Source of the DNA: Betaproteobacteria bacterium Ga0077532
GTDB lineage: Bacteria; Pseudomonadota; Gammaproteobacteria; Burkholderiales; Ga0077523
NCBI GenBank assembly: GCA_001464895.1
Contig: LNEE01000029.1
Span: 1-64,000, forward strand
Length of the DNA: 64,000 nucleotides
Direction: 5' to 3'
Shown here: in pieces, positions 48,088-57,600 of the stretch
Position numbering within the stretch: position 1 is the first letter of the stretch
Layout of the letters: every line of letters starts with the position of its first letter
The notes under the pieces: generated by a model
The model's database searches: none
Told to the model about the DNA's origin: nothing
What the model saw: the letters and a program-made list of their open reading frames with translations, nothing else
Translations under genes and position numbers: made by a program

Positions 48088-51000
48088 GCCGCCTCCATCC
48101 GGGCAGCGACGTCGTCCGACCGCGCGGGCAGTGTCAGTGTGAAGCAGGCACCACCGGCGGGATTGTTCCGCGCCCAGATGGTGCCGCGATGCTGTCTGGC
48201 GATCTCTCGACAGATGGCGAGGCCCAGGCCCGTGCCGCCGGCACCGCTGTTGGTCTTGCTGCTCTGGACGAACTTGTCGAACACGGCTTCGAGCTCGTCC
48301 TCCGGCACTCCCACGCCCTCGTCGAGCACCGCGACGCGCACCACTTCACCGTCCTCGTTGTCGACCACGATCCGTACGACCTTCCCGGCCGGTGTGAACT
48401 TCACGGCATTCGACAGCAGGTTGCGAACGACCTGTCCGATGCGCAGCGCATCGCACCATGCGAGGACGGGCCCCTCGTGGCGGACGTCGATCCGCACACC
48501 GTTCTCCCGTGCGTAGGCGGTCATCTCCGCGACGATGCCGTTGACCACGTCGACGACATCACACACCGCGAACTCGTAGCGCATCTTGCCGGCCTCCAGC
48601 TTCGCGAGGTCGAGCAGATCGTTCAGCAGCGCCAGCAGGCGCGCGCCGCTCTGATGGATTCGGTCGAGATACTGGCGGATCTTCGGAAGCTGCACTTCGG
48701 GGTCGGCGGTGCGATCGATCCCGAGCCGCGAGAACGACAGGATCGCGTGCATCGGAGTCCGCAACTCGTGCGACATGTTCGCGAGGAACTCCGACTTGGC
48801 CTCGTTGGCGGCCTCGGCGGCATCCTTCGCAGTGACCAGTTCGGCCGTCCGCTCCGCCACCACCCGCTCGAGGTCATCGCGATGCCGGATCAGATCCGCC
48901 TGGGCGCGACGGAAATCGGTGACGTCGATGTTGGCGCCCACGAAGCGTAGCGCGCGCCCTGCGGCGTCGCGCTGGATCTGCGCACGCGCCAGCATGTTGC
49001 GATAGCTGCCGTCGCGATGCCGGAGCCGGTACTCGATCTCGTAGCGGTTCGAATCCGATTTGAGGCTCGCCCTGAGGGCCGCCTCGAAACGCGGCCTGTC
49101 CTCCTCCAGGATGTGCTCGCGCCACGCCGCCGAATCGTCGAACTCGTGCGGCGCATAGCCCAACTGGGCCTTCGCCCGTTCGGAGAATCGGTAGCGGTCG
49201 TCGACGGCGTCCCACGTCCAGAGTCCGAGGTCCGACGCCCACGCCATGGCCTGGAGCACCGCCTCGTTCTCGCGCAACTCCGCCTCGACCTTTGCCCGCG
49301 CGCGCTCCGCGCTGTCTCCGATGTGCGCCAGCACCAGGCTTTCCGCAGCCTCCTCCGCAGTGCGGCGCTCGTGGGTCGTCCAGCCACGCGGCGTCGGCGA
49401 CGACAGGGTCAGCAGCGCCTGCAGACCGGACGTCGCGCCGGCGCGGATGGGCACGACGACGAACGCGCGCATCCCCAACGACGGGAACGTCGCCCCCATG
49501 TCGTCGAGACCCGTTTCGAAACCCGCATCCGCGTCCGCGACGACCACCACCCGTCCGGCCTCGAGTCGGGCGAGGAGACCCGGGGACGCGTCGACGTCGA
49601 TCGCGCCGCCGGCCAGCACTGCATCGGAACTGTCCGACACCACGACCCGCCCGCCCTCCCGCCGCCAGTAGGCGACGTGCGCGCCGCCGAGGGATTCCGA
49701 CAGGCTGCGCAAAGCGAACGCCACGGTCTCGTCGAGCGGTGCGCCTCGCACCATGCAACCGGCGATCCCGTTCAGGACTTCCAAGCGAGCACGGCTCGCG
49801 AAGACTTCTTCTTCGGCCTGCTTGCGGCCCGTGATGTCGAGGCTCGCAGCAATCACGAACCGGCTGCCGTCGGCGAGCGCGGTCGCGACCTTCGTCTTGA
49901 GGATCCAGCGGGGGGATCCATCGCGGACGGGCATGTACAGCTCATCGACGATGGGCCCGTGGCCGGCGAGCACGAAGTCGTCCTCGCGCCACGCCGCGTC
50001 GCTGAATGCCTTGTCGTGCAGATCGTGGTCGGTGCGCCCCACCAGCTCCGATCGTGGCCGCCCGTAGAGCTGCTCGCCAGCCTCGTTGACGATGACCCAG
50101 CGGTGGTCCGCCGATTTCACGAAGACCGGCACCGGCAGCGCGTTCAGGACGGCATCGAGGAACTGCCGCCCGCGCTCCACCTCGACCGAAGCCGTCTTGA
50201 GGGCACTCACATCGGCAGCGGAACACACCAGATAACGCGTGCCCGCCGAAAGCTGCACGGCCGACTTCGAGGTGAGCCACCAGGTCGTCGTGCCGGAAGC
50301 GTCCTGCACCGGCAGCTCGCACTGCAGCGGTCGAGGGCTCGCGAGCGCGTCGGCATCCTCGCGGTCCATGCGCTCCCACGCATGCGGGAAGACCTCGCGG
50401 TTCGTGCGTCCGATGAGGGCCTCCCGCGCTTGACCGGACATGCGCTGGAATGCCCGGTTCGCCATCACCCAGCGCCCGGCCTCGTCCTTGACGAAGATGG
50501 CTTGGGGAACCGCGTCGATGAGGCCTTCCACGAAGTCCTTCGCCTCGCGCAGACCGCGCTCCGCCAGGACCCGCTCGGCCCCCGCCTCGCCGGATTCGAG
50601 CGCGAGCGCCAATGCATCGGCCACGGCATGCAGGATCGCGATCTCCTGATCGGACCAGTCTCGTGGCGTGGACGAACAGAGGGCAGCAACGCCTCGCAGC
50701 CGGCCACGGCGCATGACAGGCACCTCGATGCTCGCCTTCATGCCAGCGTCCCGGCGCGAAGCTGCCAGGTGCGACATGTCGGGCATCGCATCGACGTCGC
50801 GGATCACGACGACGCGACCGCTCGCAAGAAGCACGGCGTGTCCGGGCACCGCCTCCAGCCGGAACGCCTCTGCCGTCGGGCCGATGCCATCGGAGAAGCC
50901 CGCGAAGTGCAGCGCCGAGACACGTCCCTCCGGGTCGATCATCGCGAAGGCGACGCCGCTGCGGGCCACGAGCGGCGCCAGTCCTTCCACCGCAAGCTTC

Positions 51001-54000
51001 GCGACGTCCGCGAAGGCCGTGCCGGCAATGGTGGCCGCAGCGAGCGCGTTCATCACCTCCAGCCGTTTACCGACGGCGAGTGCTTCGTTCTCGACCCGCT
51101 TGCGATCCGTGATGTCGATGCCGGCAGCGACCACGAGGCTGCGCCCATCCACCAGCCGGACCACCTGTTTCGACTTGATGCGCCAGGCCTGCACCCCGTC
51201 GGCCCGGACGTAGGCTTCCTCGACGCGCTGGGGCTGCCCCGTCGCAAGCACCTGCCGATCCTGCTCGGCGAAGCGCGCCGCGTCCTCGGGTGGCAGGATC
51301 TCCGCATCAGTCCTGCCCAGCGCCGCGTCGCGGGTCCGGCCGACAGCCGCGAGGTAGGCATCGTTGACCAGCACCCATCGCAGCGCGTCGTCCTTGGCCA
51401 CGACAGGCGTCGGAATTGCGTTCAACACGGCAGACAACAGACGCTCGCTCTCCTCGGCACGCTGCTGCGCCGCCTTCAGATCGCCCACGGGGATCGCAAC
51501 GCCGACGAGACATTCCCGGCCTGCCGCGGCGCGCACGCGCTGCTTGATGAGCAGCGCCCATTCGCCCTGCCCCGCGCGGGTCCGGAACCGTGTCTCACGC
51601 GTGAGCGCGACACCGTCGGCGAATACCCGGTCGTCCTCCTCGTACGCCTGCATCGCCGCCGCGTGCGGGATGAGATCCTCGTCGCGACGGCCGAGGATCT
51701 CCGACTTCGGAAGCTGCCAGACGTCGGAAACGGCCTGGTTGACGGTCACCAGTCGATGATCGCGATCCTTCACGAAGACGGGATGCGGGATCGAATCCAG
51801 GATGGCATCGAGGAAGGCCCGCTGTGCGCCGACGTCGCGGTACGCTGCGTCGCGCTCGCTGCGCGCAGCAGCGAACTCGCCGTGGGCTGCGAGTGCGTTG
51901 CCCATGTCCATGACGGTGCTGACGTCCGCGGGGCTCCACTGACGAGGCGCATCTGCTTCGATCTCGATGATCCCCCACAGGGTGCCCCGCACGCGCACAG
52001 GCATGCCGATCAGTGCGCCAGCCGTCGCTCCGTGCATGCCGGCCGGCTCGTCCGCCGCCGCGATGTCCCGCAGCACGACGCAGGGCAGATCCACGAGCAG
52101 ATCGCGATAGCGTTCGAGCGCGCCCGGATCGCCGGAAATGGACTCGAGCGCGGGCAAGGAAGCCGTGCCCATCGACTGGGCGACGCGGGCGACGTCCTGC
52201 CCCTGCGGTGCCCAGAAGGTCACGCGGACATCGCCGAGGAGCCGCCCGAGTCCGCGCAGAGCGATGTCGACCACCGTTGCGGCCGGCCGCGCATCGAGTG
52301 CTGCCCGGAGAATCTCTCCCGTCACCTGGAGGCGCAATCCGACGGCGACCAGTTCCCGCTCCTGCGTACGCAGTGCGGTGACGTCGTTGATGGTGGTGAG
52401 CACGAGCGCCGTGCCGTCCCCCCGACGGATGACGGTCTTGGCCCCGGTGGCATCGATGACCCGCCCGCCCGGGAAACCGTATTGCGCCTCGAAAGTGAGC
52501 ACGCCGTTCGTCGCGAACACCCGCAGATCGCGCGCCCGGATGATCTCGGCGTCGTCCGGCGCGTACAGATCGAAATCGTCCCGACCCAGGATCTCCTCCC
52601 GGGAGCGGCCGAGAAGGCGGCACAGCGCGTCGTTCACCAGGATGTAGCGGAGGTCCTCCGACTTGACGCAGATGGGTGCCGGCACAGAGTCGAGCAGAAC
52701 GCGCAGGAACTGATGGTCCGCTTCGCGGAGTTCCTCCGCCCGGTGCACGCTGTCGATGTCGATGCCCACGCCCATGAAACCGTCTGGCGCGCCATCCTCG
52801 TCGGCGAAGCGGCGGTAGTTGACGAGCAGCCAGCGGTGACTGCCGTCCCGGTGCAGGATCCGGCAGCGGAAGGCGCCTTCGACACCTTCACTCGAAAGCG
52901 CCGCCTGCATCACCGTGTGGTCATCGGGATGGATCGCATCGCGCCATGCGGACCCGAGGCCCGCCGACCGTTCGGATCCGGTGAGTTGCCGCCACACCGG
53001 ATTGAGATAGGTCGCCGCGAACTTGTCGTCGGTCATCCAGACCAGGAAGGGCGCCGATTCGGCGAGGATTTCGAACCGCGACTCGTTCCGCGCGGCGCGA
53101 TCCTCGAACCGGTCGGCGCGACGGCGCGCCTCGCGGGCACGCACCGCGAGGACGAGAACCAGGATCGTCGCGATGGCGCCGGACACGAGCACCACGGCAC
53201 TGCCGCCGAACATCGGTGTAGGGTTCCGCAGACCCACGGCGAGTGACCAGGCGCCTCCAGGGCGCGCGAGATCGCGGGTGTGCAGCGTCGTGGCGGCAGG
53301 CATGGGGGACGAATCCGTACGCACCCGCACGGGCGTGCCGGACTCGCCCGGTACCGTGAGTTCTGCCACCAGACCGGAGCCTGTCGCCAGTGCAGCCCCG
53401 AGCAAGGCATCCAGCCGCAACGACGCCACCAGGACCCCGCGAGTCCCGCCCTTCGCGTAGCCGTCGTCCTCCACGGGGAGCAGCAACCAGGCTGTCGGCG
53501 CGGGCGCCTCGCCCTGGATCGCGGAGTCCCACGCGACCGAATAGACCGGACCGAGGTTGCGGCGGACCCGCCAGAGGTCCGGAATTCGGGGGGAGTCCGC
53601 AGTGAGGTCGACACCGATGTCAGGCAGCGGCGCGGCATGATCCCACTGCCGCACGAATCGCAGGGTATGCCGCGGACGGGTTGCACCGTTCGTCGCCGGG
53701 CCGGTCCGATCACGTGGCGCCTGTCGCGGTGCGAATCCCAGGCCGGTGACAGCGCCTGGTGCAAGACCTGGCAACTGCAGGCGATCGGCGAAGTCTGCCC
53801 AGTGCACGTCGTCGAGACTGGTTCGCCAGAGCACGCCGGCAGCCGTCATCCGGAGCGACTGCTCCAGCAGCCGAAGACTTCGATCGAGTTCCTGGGTGAT
53901 GTGGTCAGCGCCGGCGGCGGCGCGTTGCGCCTCGGTGCGCGTTCGGTCATATTCGGCCAGCGTCCAGACGACGAGGGTCAGCAGGAGACCCAGTGCCAGT

Positions 54001-54035
54001 GCCAGAAGCGGCGATGGCAACCGCTGGCGCTGCAA
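48084..54035 (-). CDS. Giant multi-PAS/GAF membrane sensor histidine kinase
   Basis: 1983 residues from a TTG at 54035 (AGGA five bases before); GTG 54143 and TTG 54074 are alternatives, and the ORF open to 54263 would overlap the DUF192 gene. Membrane helix 7-27, CHASE-like periplasmic domain about 28-278, helix 279-299. Then PAS 316-434, PAS 438-556, GAF 569-724, PAS 736-854, PAS 860-980, GAF 988-1152, PAS 1162-1280, PAS 1286-1406, GAF 1412-1574, PAS 1589-1712, HisKA 1747-1814 (His1756) and HATPase 1856-1969. No receiver. First gene of the signalling operon. Confidence 0.88.
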   Translation of the reverse strand: MQRQRLPSPLLALALGLLLTLVVWTLAEYDRTRTEAQRAAAGADHITQELDRSLRLLEQSLRMTAAGVLWRTSLDDVHWADFADRLQLPGLAPGAVTGLGFAPRQAPRDRTGPATNGATRPRHTLRFVRQWDHAAPLPDIGVDLTADSPRIPDLWRVRRNLGPVYSVAWDSAIQGEAPAPTAWLLLPVEDDGYAKGGTRGVLVASLRLDALLGAALATGSGLVAELTVPGESGTPVRVRTDSSPMPAATTLHTRDLARPGGAWSLAVGLRNPTPMFGGSAVVLVSGAIATILVLVLAVRAREARRRADRFEDRAARNESRFEILAESAPFLVWMTDDKFAATYLNPVWRQLTGSERSAGLGSAWRDAIHPDDHTVMQAALSSEGVEGAFRCRILHRDGSHRWLLVNYRRFADEDGAPDGFMGVGIDIDSVHRAEELREADHQFLRVLLDSVPAPICVKSEDLRYILVNDALCRLLGRSREEILGRDDFDLYAPDDAEIIRARDLRVFATNGVLTFEAQYGFPGGRVIDATGAKTVIRRGDGTALVLTTINDVTALRTQERELVAVGLRLQVTGEILRAALDARPAATVVDIALRGLGRLLGDVRVTFWAPQGQDVARVAQSMGTASLPALESISGDPGALERYRDLLVDLPCVVLRDIAAADEPAGMHGATAGALIGMPVRVRGTLWGIIEIEADAPRQWSPADVSTVMDMGNALAAHGEFAAARSERDAAYRDVGAQRAFLDAILDSIPHPVFVKDRDHRLVTVNQAVSDVWQLPKSEILGRRDEDLIPHAAAMQAYEEDDRVFADGVALTRETRFRTRAGQGEWALLIKQRVRAAAGRECLVGVAIPVGDLKAAQQRAEESERLLSAVLNAIPTPVVAKDDALRWVLVNDAYLAAVGRTRDAALGRTDAEILPPEDAARFAEQDRQVLATGQPQRVEEAYVRADGVQAWRIKSKQVVRLVDGRSLVVAAGIDITDRKRVENEALAVGKRLEVMNALAAATIAGTAFADVAKLAVEGLAPLVARSGVAFAMIDPEGRVSALHFAGFSDGIGPTAEAFRLEAVPGHAVLLASGRVVVIRDVDAMPDMSHLAASRRDAGMKASIEVPVMRRGRLRGVAALCSSTPRDWSDQEIAILHAVADALALALESGEAGAERVLAERGLREAKDFVEGLIDAVPQAIFVKDEAGRWVMANRAFQRMSGQAREALIGRTNREVFPHAWERMDREDADALASPRPLQCELPVQDASGTTTWWLTSKSAVQLSAGTRYLVCSAADVSALKTASVEVERGRQFLDAVLNALPVPVFVKSADHRWVIVNEAGEQLYGRPRSELVGRTDHDLHDKAFSDAAWREDDFVLAGHGPIVDELYMPVRDGSPRWILKTKVATALADGSRFVIAASLDITGRKQAEEEVFASRARLEVLNGIAGCMVRGAPLDETVAFALRSLSESLGGAHVAYWRREGGRVVVSDSSDAVLAGGAIDVDASPGLLARLEAGRVVVVADADAGFETGLDDMGATFPSLGMRAFVVVPIRAGATSGLQALLTLSSPTPRGWTTHERRTAEEAAESLVLAHIGDSAERARAKVEAELRENEAVLQAMAWASDLGLWTWDAVDDRYRFSERAKAQLGYAPHEFDDSAAWREHILEEDRPRFEAALRASLKSDSNRYEIEYRLRHRDGSYRNMLARAQIQRDAAGRALRFVGANIDVTDFRRAQADLIRHRDDLERVVAERTAELVTAKDAAEAANEAKSEFLANMSHELRTPMHAILSFSRLGIDRTADPEVQLPKIRQYLDRIHQSGARLLALLNDLLDLAKLEAGKMRYEFAVCDVVDVVNGIVAEMTAYARENGVRIDVRHEGPVLAWCDALRIGQVVRNLLSNAVKFTPAGKVVRIVVDNEDGEVVRVAVLDEGVGVPEDELEAVFDKFVQSSKTNSGAGGTGLGLAICREIARQHRGTIWARNNPAGGACFTLTLPARSDDVAARMEAA

Positions 54036-54198
54036 ATGCGTCCTGTCTTCCGGTGAGGTGAACGTGGAGTTCAATGAAGGTCCGAGTGTGGCCGGCCCTG
54101 GGGGCAGCGGGCCGGCGGGGTCGAGGCCGGCATGTCGGGACACGACGTTCGAGGTCGATCCACACCTCGGCTTTACGGCGCGGCGCCGTCGCACCTTG

Positions 54199-54630
54199 AT
54201 GGCGTTTGCCGGGCTCGTCGGTCTGGTCATCGGGCTGCCCGGGCGTGCGGACCCTCTCTTCACCTTCCCGCTGGAGATCCGCGGTCACACCCTCAGGGTG
54301 GAAGTGGCGAGCACCGAGTCCGAGCGACGCCTCGGACTCATGCATCGCCGCAGCCTGGGCGAGGATCAAGGCATGGTCTTCACCTACGACAAGCCGGGTC
54401 CCCAGGCAATGTGGATGCGGAACACGCTGATCCCGCTGTCGGTGGCATTCGTCGGCGCCGACGGACGCATCCTCAACATCGAGGACATGCAGCCCCTCAC
54501 CGAGGAAGTGCATGCCTCCAAGGGCAATGCGGCCTGGTCCATCGAGGCGAATGTGGGCTGGTTCCGCAAGCGGGGCATCCGTCCCGGCGACCGGGTCAAG
54601 GGGCTCGCGGCCCTGCCTGCCAATCGGTGA
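54199..54630 (+). CDS. DUF192 family exported protein
   Basis: 143 residues from the ATG at 54199, signal peptide about 1-19 (AFAGLVGLVIGLPGRA). The DUF192 core is complete: LEIRGHTLRVEVAST, RRLGLMHRRSLGEDQGMVF, MWMRNTLIPLSVAFV and a late PGDRVKGL. Function is unknown. It is divergent from the giant kinase and convergent with the third kinase, so it splits the kinase cluster. Confidence 0.88.
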   Translation: MAFAGLVGLVIGLPGRADPLFTFPLEIRGHTLRVEVASTESERRLGLMHRRSLGEDQGMVFTYDKPGPQAMWMRNTLIPLSVAFVGADGRILNIEDMQPLTEEVHASKGNAAWSIEANVGWFRKRGIRPGDRVKGLAALPANR

Positions 54631-54665
54631 AGTCTCGGGCGCGATGCCCGAACCCACGCCCTCTG

Positions 54666-57600
54666 CTACGCCACCGAGCGCCCTTCTTCGCTGGCCGTGA
54701 GCCGCTCGCGCGGCAGGATCACCACGAACGCCGCACCACCACCCGGCGCCGGTTCCGCGCGGATCAGACCGCCGTGCTGCATGATGATCTCCCGGGAGAT
54801 CGACAACCCGAGCCCGGTGCCGCCGGCCCCTGTCTTCGTGGCGCTGCTCTGCGCGAACTTCTCGAACACCAGTTGCAGTTCGGCCTCCGGGATACCGATG
54901 CCCTCGTCGCTGACGGTGAGGCGCACCGCCTCGCGCGGCGCGCTGGATCCGTCGGGATCCGCCAGTCCGCCGGCCTCGGTCGCCAGCTCTACCGTGACGC
55001 GCCGGCCACCCGGCGTGAACTTGATCGCGTTGCCCAGCAGATTGCGGATCACCTGCCCCATGCGCAGTGCGTCGCAGACCGCGTACTCGGGCTGGAAGCC
55101 CGCCACCACGTCGAGTGTGATGTCCTTCTCGCGCGCCAGAGCGTGCAGTTCGATCACGGCCGCCTCGACCACCTCTCGCAGGTCGTGCCGCGCGAACTCG
55201 TAAGACATCCGCCCGGCCTCGAGCTTCGAGAGGTCCAGCAGATCGTTCAGCAGGGTGAGCAGGCGCTCCCCGCTCTCGTTGATGCGGCCCAGGTACTTAC
55301 CGATGCGCTGGGGCGCCTCGTCCGTACCGGCAGCGCGCTCCATGCCGAGTCGGGAGAAGGACAGGATCGCGTGCATCGGCGTGCGCAGCTCGTGCGACAT
55401 GTTCGCGAGGAACTCCGACTTCGCGCGGTTGGCGGCCTCGGCCGATTCCTTCGCGAGCGTCAGCTGCCGGGTGCGCTCGGCCACGATCTGCTCCAGCTCG
55501 TCGCGGTGCCGCCGCAAGGCGTCCTGCGCGAGCCGGAACTCGGTCACGTCGATGTGACCGCCGACGAGGCGGACGTTGTCGACGTCGCCATCGCGCTGGA
55601 CCTGCGCGCGCGACACGATGTGTCGCCAACCGCCGTCGCGATGCCGCAGCCGCATCTCCACCTGGAAGCGATCCTCGCCCGATGCCACCACCCGCTGCAG
55701 TTCGTCCAGCACGCGCTGGAGATCGTCGGGATGCACCTGGGCGCACCACGCCTCGAACGTGTCGGGAAACTCGTCGGGTTCGAACCCGAGCTGGCGCTTG
55801 TACTGGGGGGAGAAGCGCACGCCATTGGTCCGCACGTGCCACGTCCAGACCCCCAGCTCGGACGCCCACACGGTGGCGCTCAACACCGATTCACTTTCCT
55901 GCAGCGCACGCTCCGCAAGCCGGCGGCTCGCCTCCGATTCCTGCGCCGCCAGCGCGACGGCCACCGCCTCCGCGACCTCGACCAACACGTCGCTGTCGTC
56001 GGCGTGCCAGGCCCGGACATCGCAACGCTCGACGAACAGCACTGCGCGCAGATCGCCCGCGACTTTCAGCGGCACCGCCAGGAGGGAGCGTACGCCGGCG
56101 GCGGCCAGCGCCTCGGCATGGGGAGCCGTCCTCGGATCGCGCTGCACGTCCGGGATGCAGACCGCGCGTGAATGCGACAAGGCGGTGAGCACACCTGGAC
56201 AGATGCCGCACGAGTCAGTGGCATCTGCAGGAAGCGCCATGCCCGGCGGCGCGACGACGTGCAGAAGCGCGCTCGCGCTGCCGTCGCTTGACAGTGCGAG
56301 GAGACCGACGCGCTCGCTCGCGAAGATCTGCGCGGTGCCTTCCACGACATCGCGTGCCAGGACCGGGAGGGGCGTGCGCATGGCTGCGTCGCCCGAGAGA
56401 TCGTTCAGCAACTGCAACCGGCGCGTGGAACGCACGAGCGCCTGCTCCGCGCGCTTCTGCTCCGTGATGTCGACGAGTGCGGCCACGAGGTAGGGCTCGC
56501 CGTCGGCCTGCTCGACGCACACCTTGCTCTCGAGGAACCACGCGTCGGCGCGCCCCGCACGGGCGATGCGCCTTTCACCGGCATACGGACGACGACTGCG
56601 CAGCACGATGCGATCGTCTTCCTGCATGTCGGCCACGGCCACCAGTGGCGTCACTGCGTCGGCGGGCCGCCCGGTGAGGTCGGCAGGATCGACACCGACC
56701 AGGGCGGCGAACGCACGATTGACGAGCACCCAGCCCTGCCTGGCGTCCTTCACGTAGACCGGATTCGGCAGGGAATCGAGGATGCGCGTGACGAACGCAC
56801 GCTGACGCGCCATCTCCCGCACCGCGGCACGCTGGGCGGTGATGTCCATCGTGACCCCGACCACGTAGCGTGAACCGTCGGGCAGTACGAGACGCGTCTT
56901 GGAGCGCAGCCACCAACCGATATCACCCGCAGGACTCTGCAGTTCCCCTTCGACGAGGATCGACTCCCCGTCGGCCAGGACGCGCGCATCCTCCTCGCGA
57001 TCCGCCTGCAGTCGCGCCACGATGTCGGGATCGTCGGTCGCCTGCACACCGTTCGAGGACGGGCCGAGCCAGGCGGAGAAAGCATCGTTGGCAAGCAGGC
57101 GTCGATGCTGCGAATCCGTGACGTGGATGTGGTGCGGAATCGCGTTGATGATCGCGCGGAGGAATGCGCGATGGCGCTCGATCTCGCGATCGGCCTCGCG
57201 GGTCGACGTGATGTCCGTCAGGGAACCGACCAGGATGCGGCGCCCATCGCGCAGCGACACCAATCGCTTGGACCGCCGTATCCAGCGGGTGTCGTGGCCG
57301 GGTTGCTCGAAGGATTCCTCGGTGAGCAGCATCGGACCACCTGCGAAGAGCAGACGATCCTCGTCGCGCAGACGCCGGGCGGCCACCTCGTCGTGGAGAT
57401 CTTCGTCGCGCATCCCGAGCATCGCCTCCCGCGCGCGGCCGTGCAGATTGGCCGTCGCGTCGTTGACGAGCACCAGCCGGGACGTTTCGTCCTTAGCGAA
57501 CACCGCGACGGGGAGTGCGTTCAGCACGGTCTCCAGGATGTGTTGCGTCTCCTCGCGCGCAAGCTCCGCCTGCCGCCGGTAGGACGTGTCGTGCGCTACG

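Noticed and set aside
49017..53246. 1409-residue plus-strand open frame opposite the giant kinase
   Set aside because: Arginine/histidine-rich, without domains or a ribosome site. It is the antisense shadow of a high-GC gene whose domains are intact.
54035..54263. Longer N-terminus for the giant kinase
   Set aside because: The part above 54199 overlaps the DUF192 gene antiparallel, is low-complexity, and the first membrane helix lies just after the TTG at 54035.
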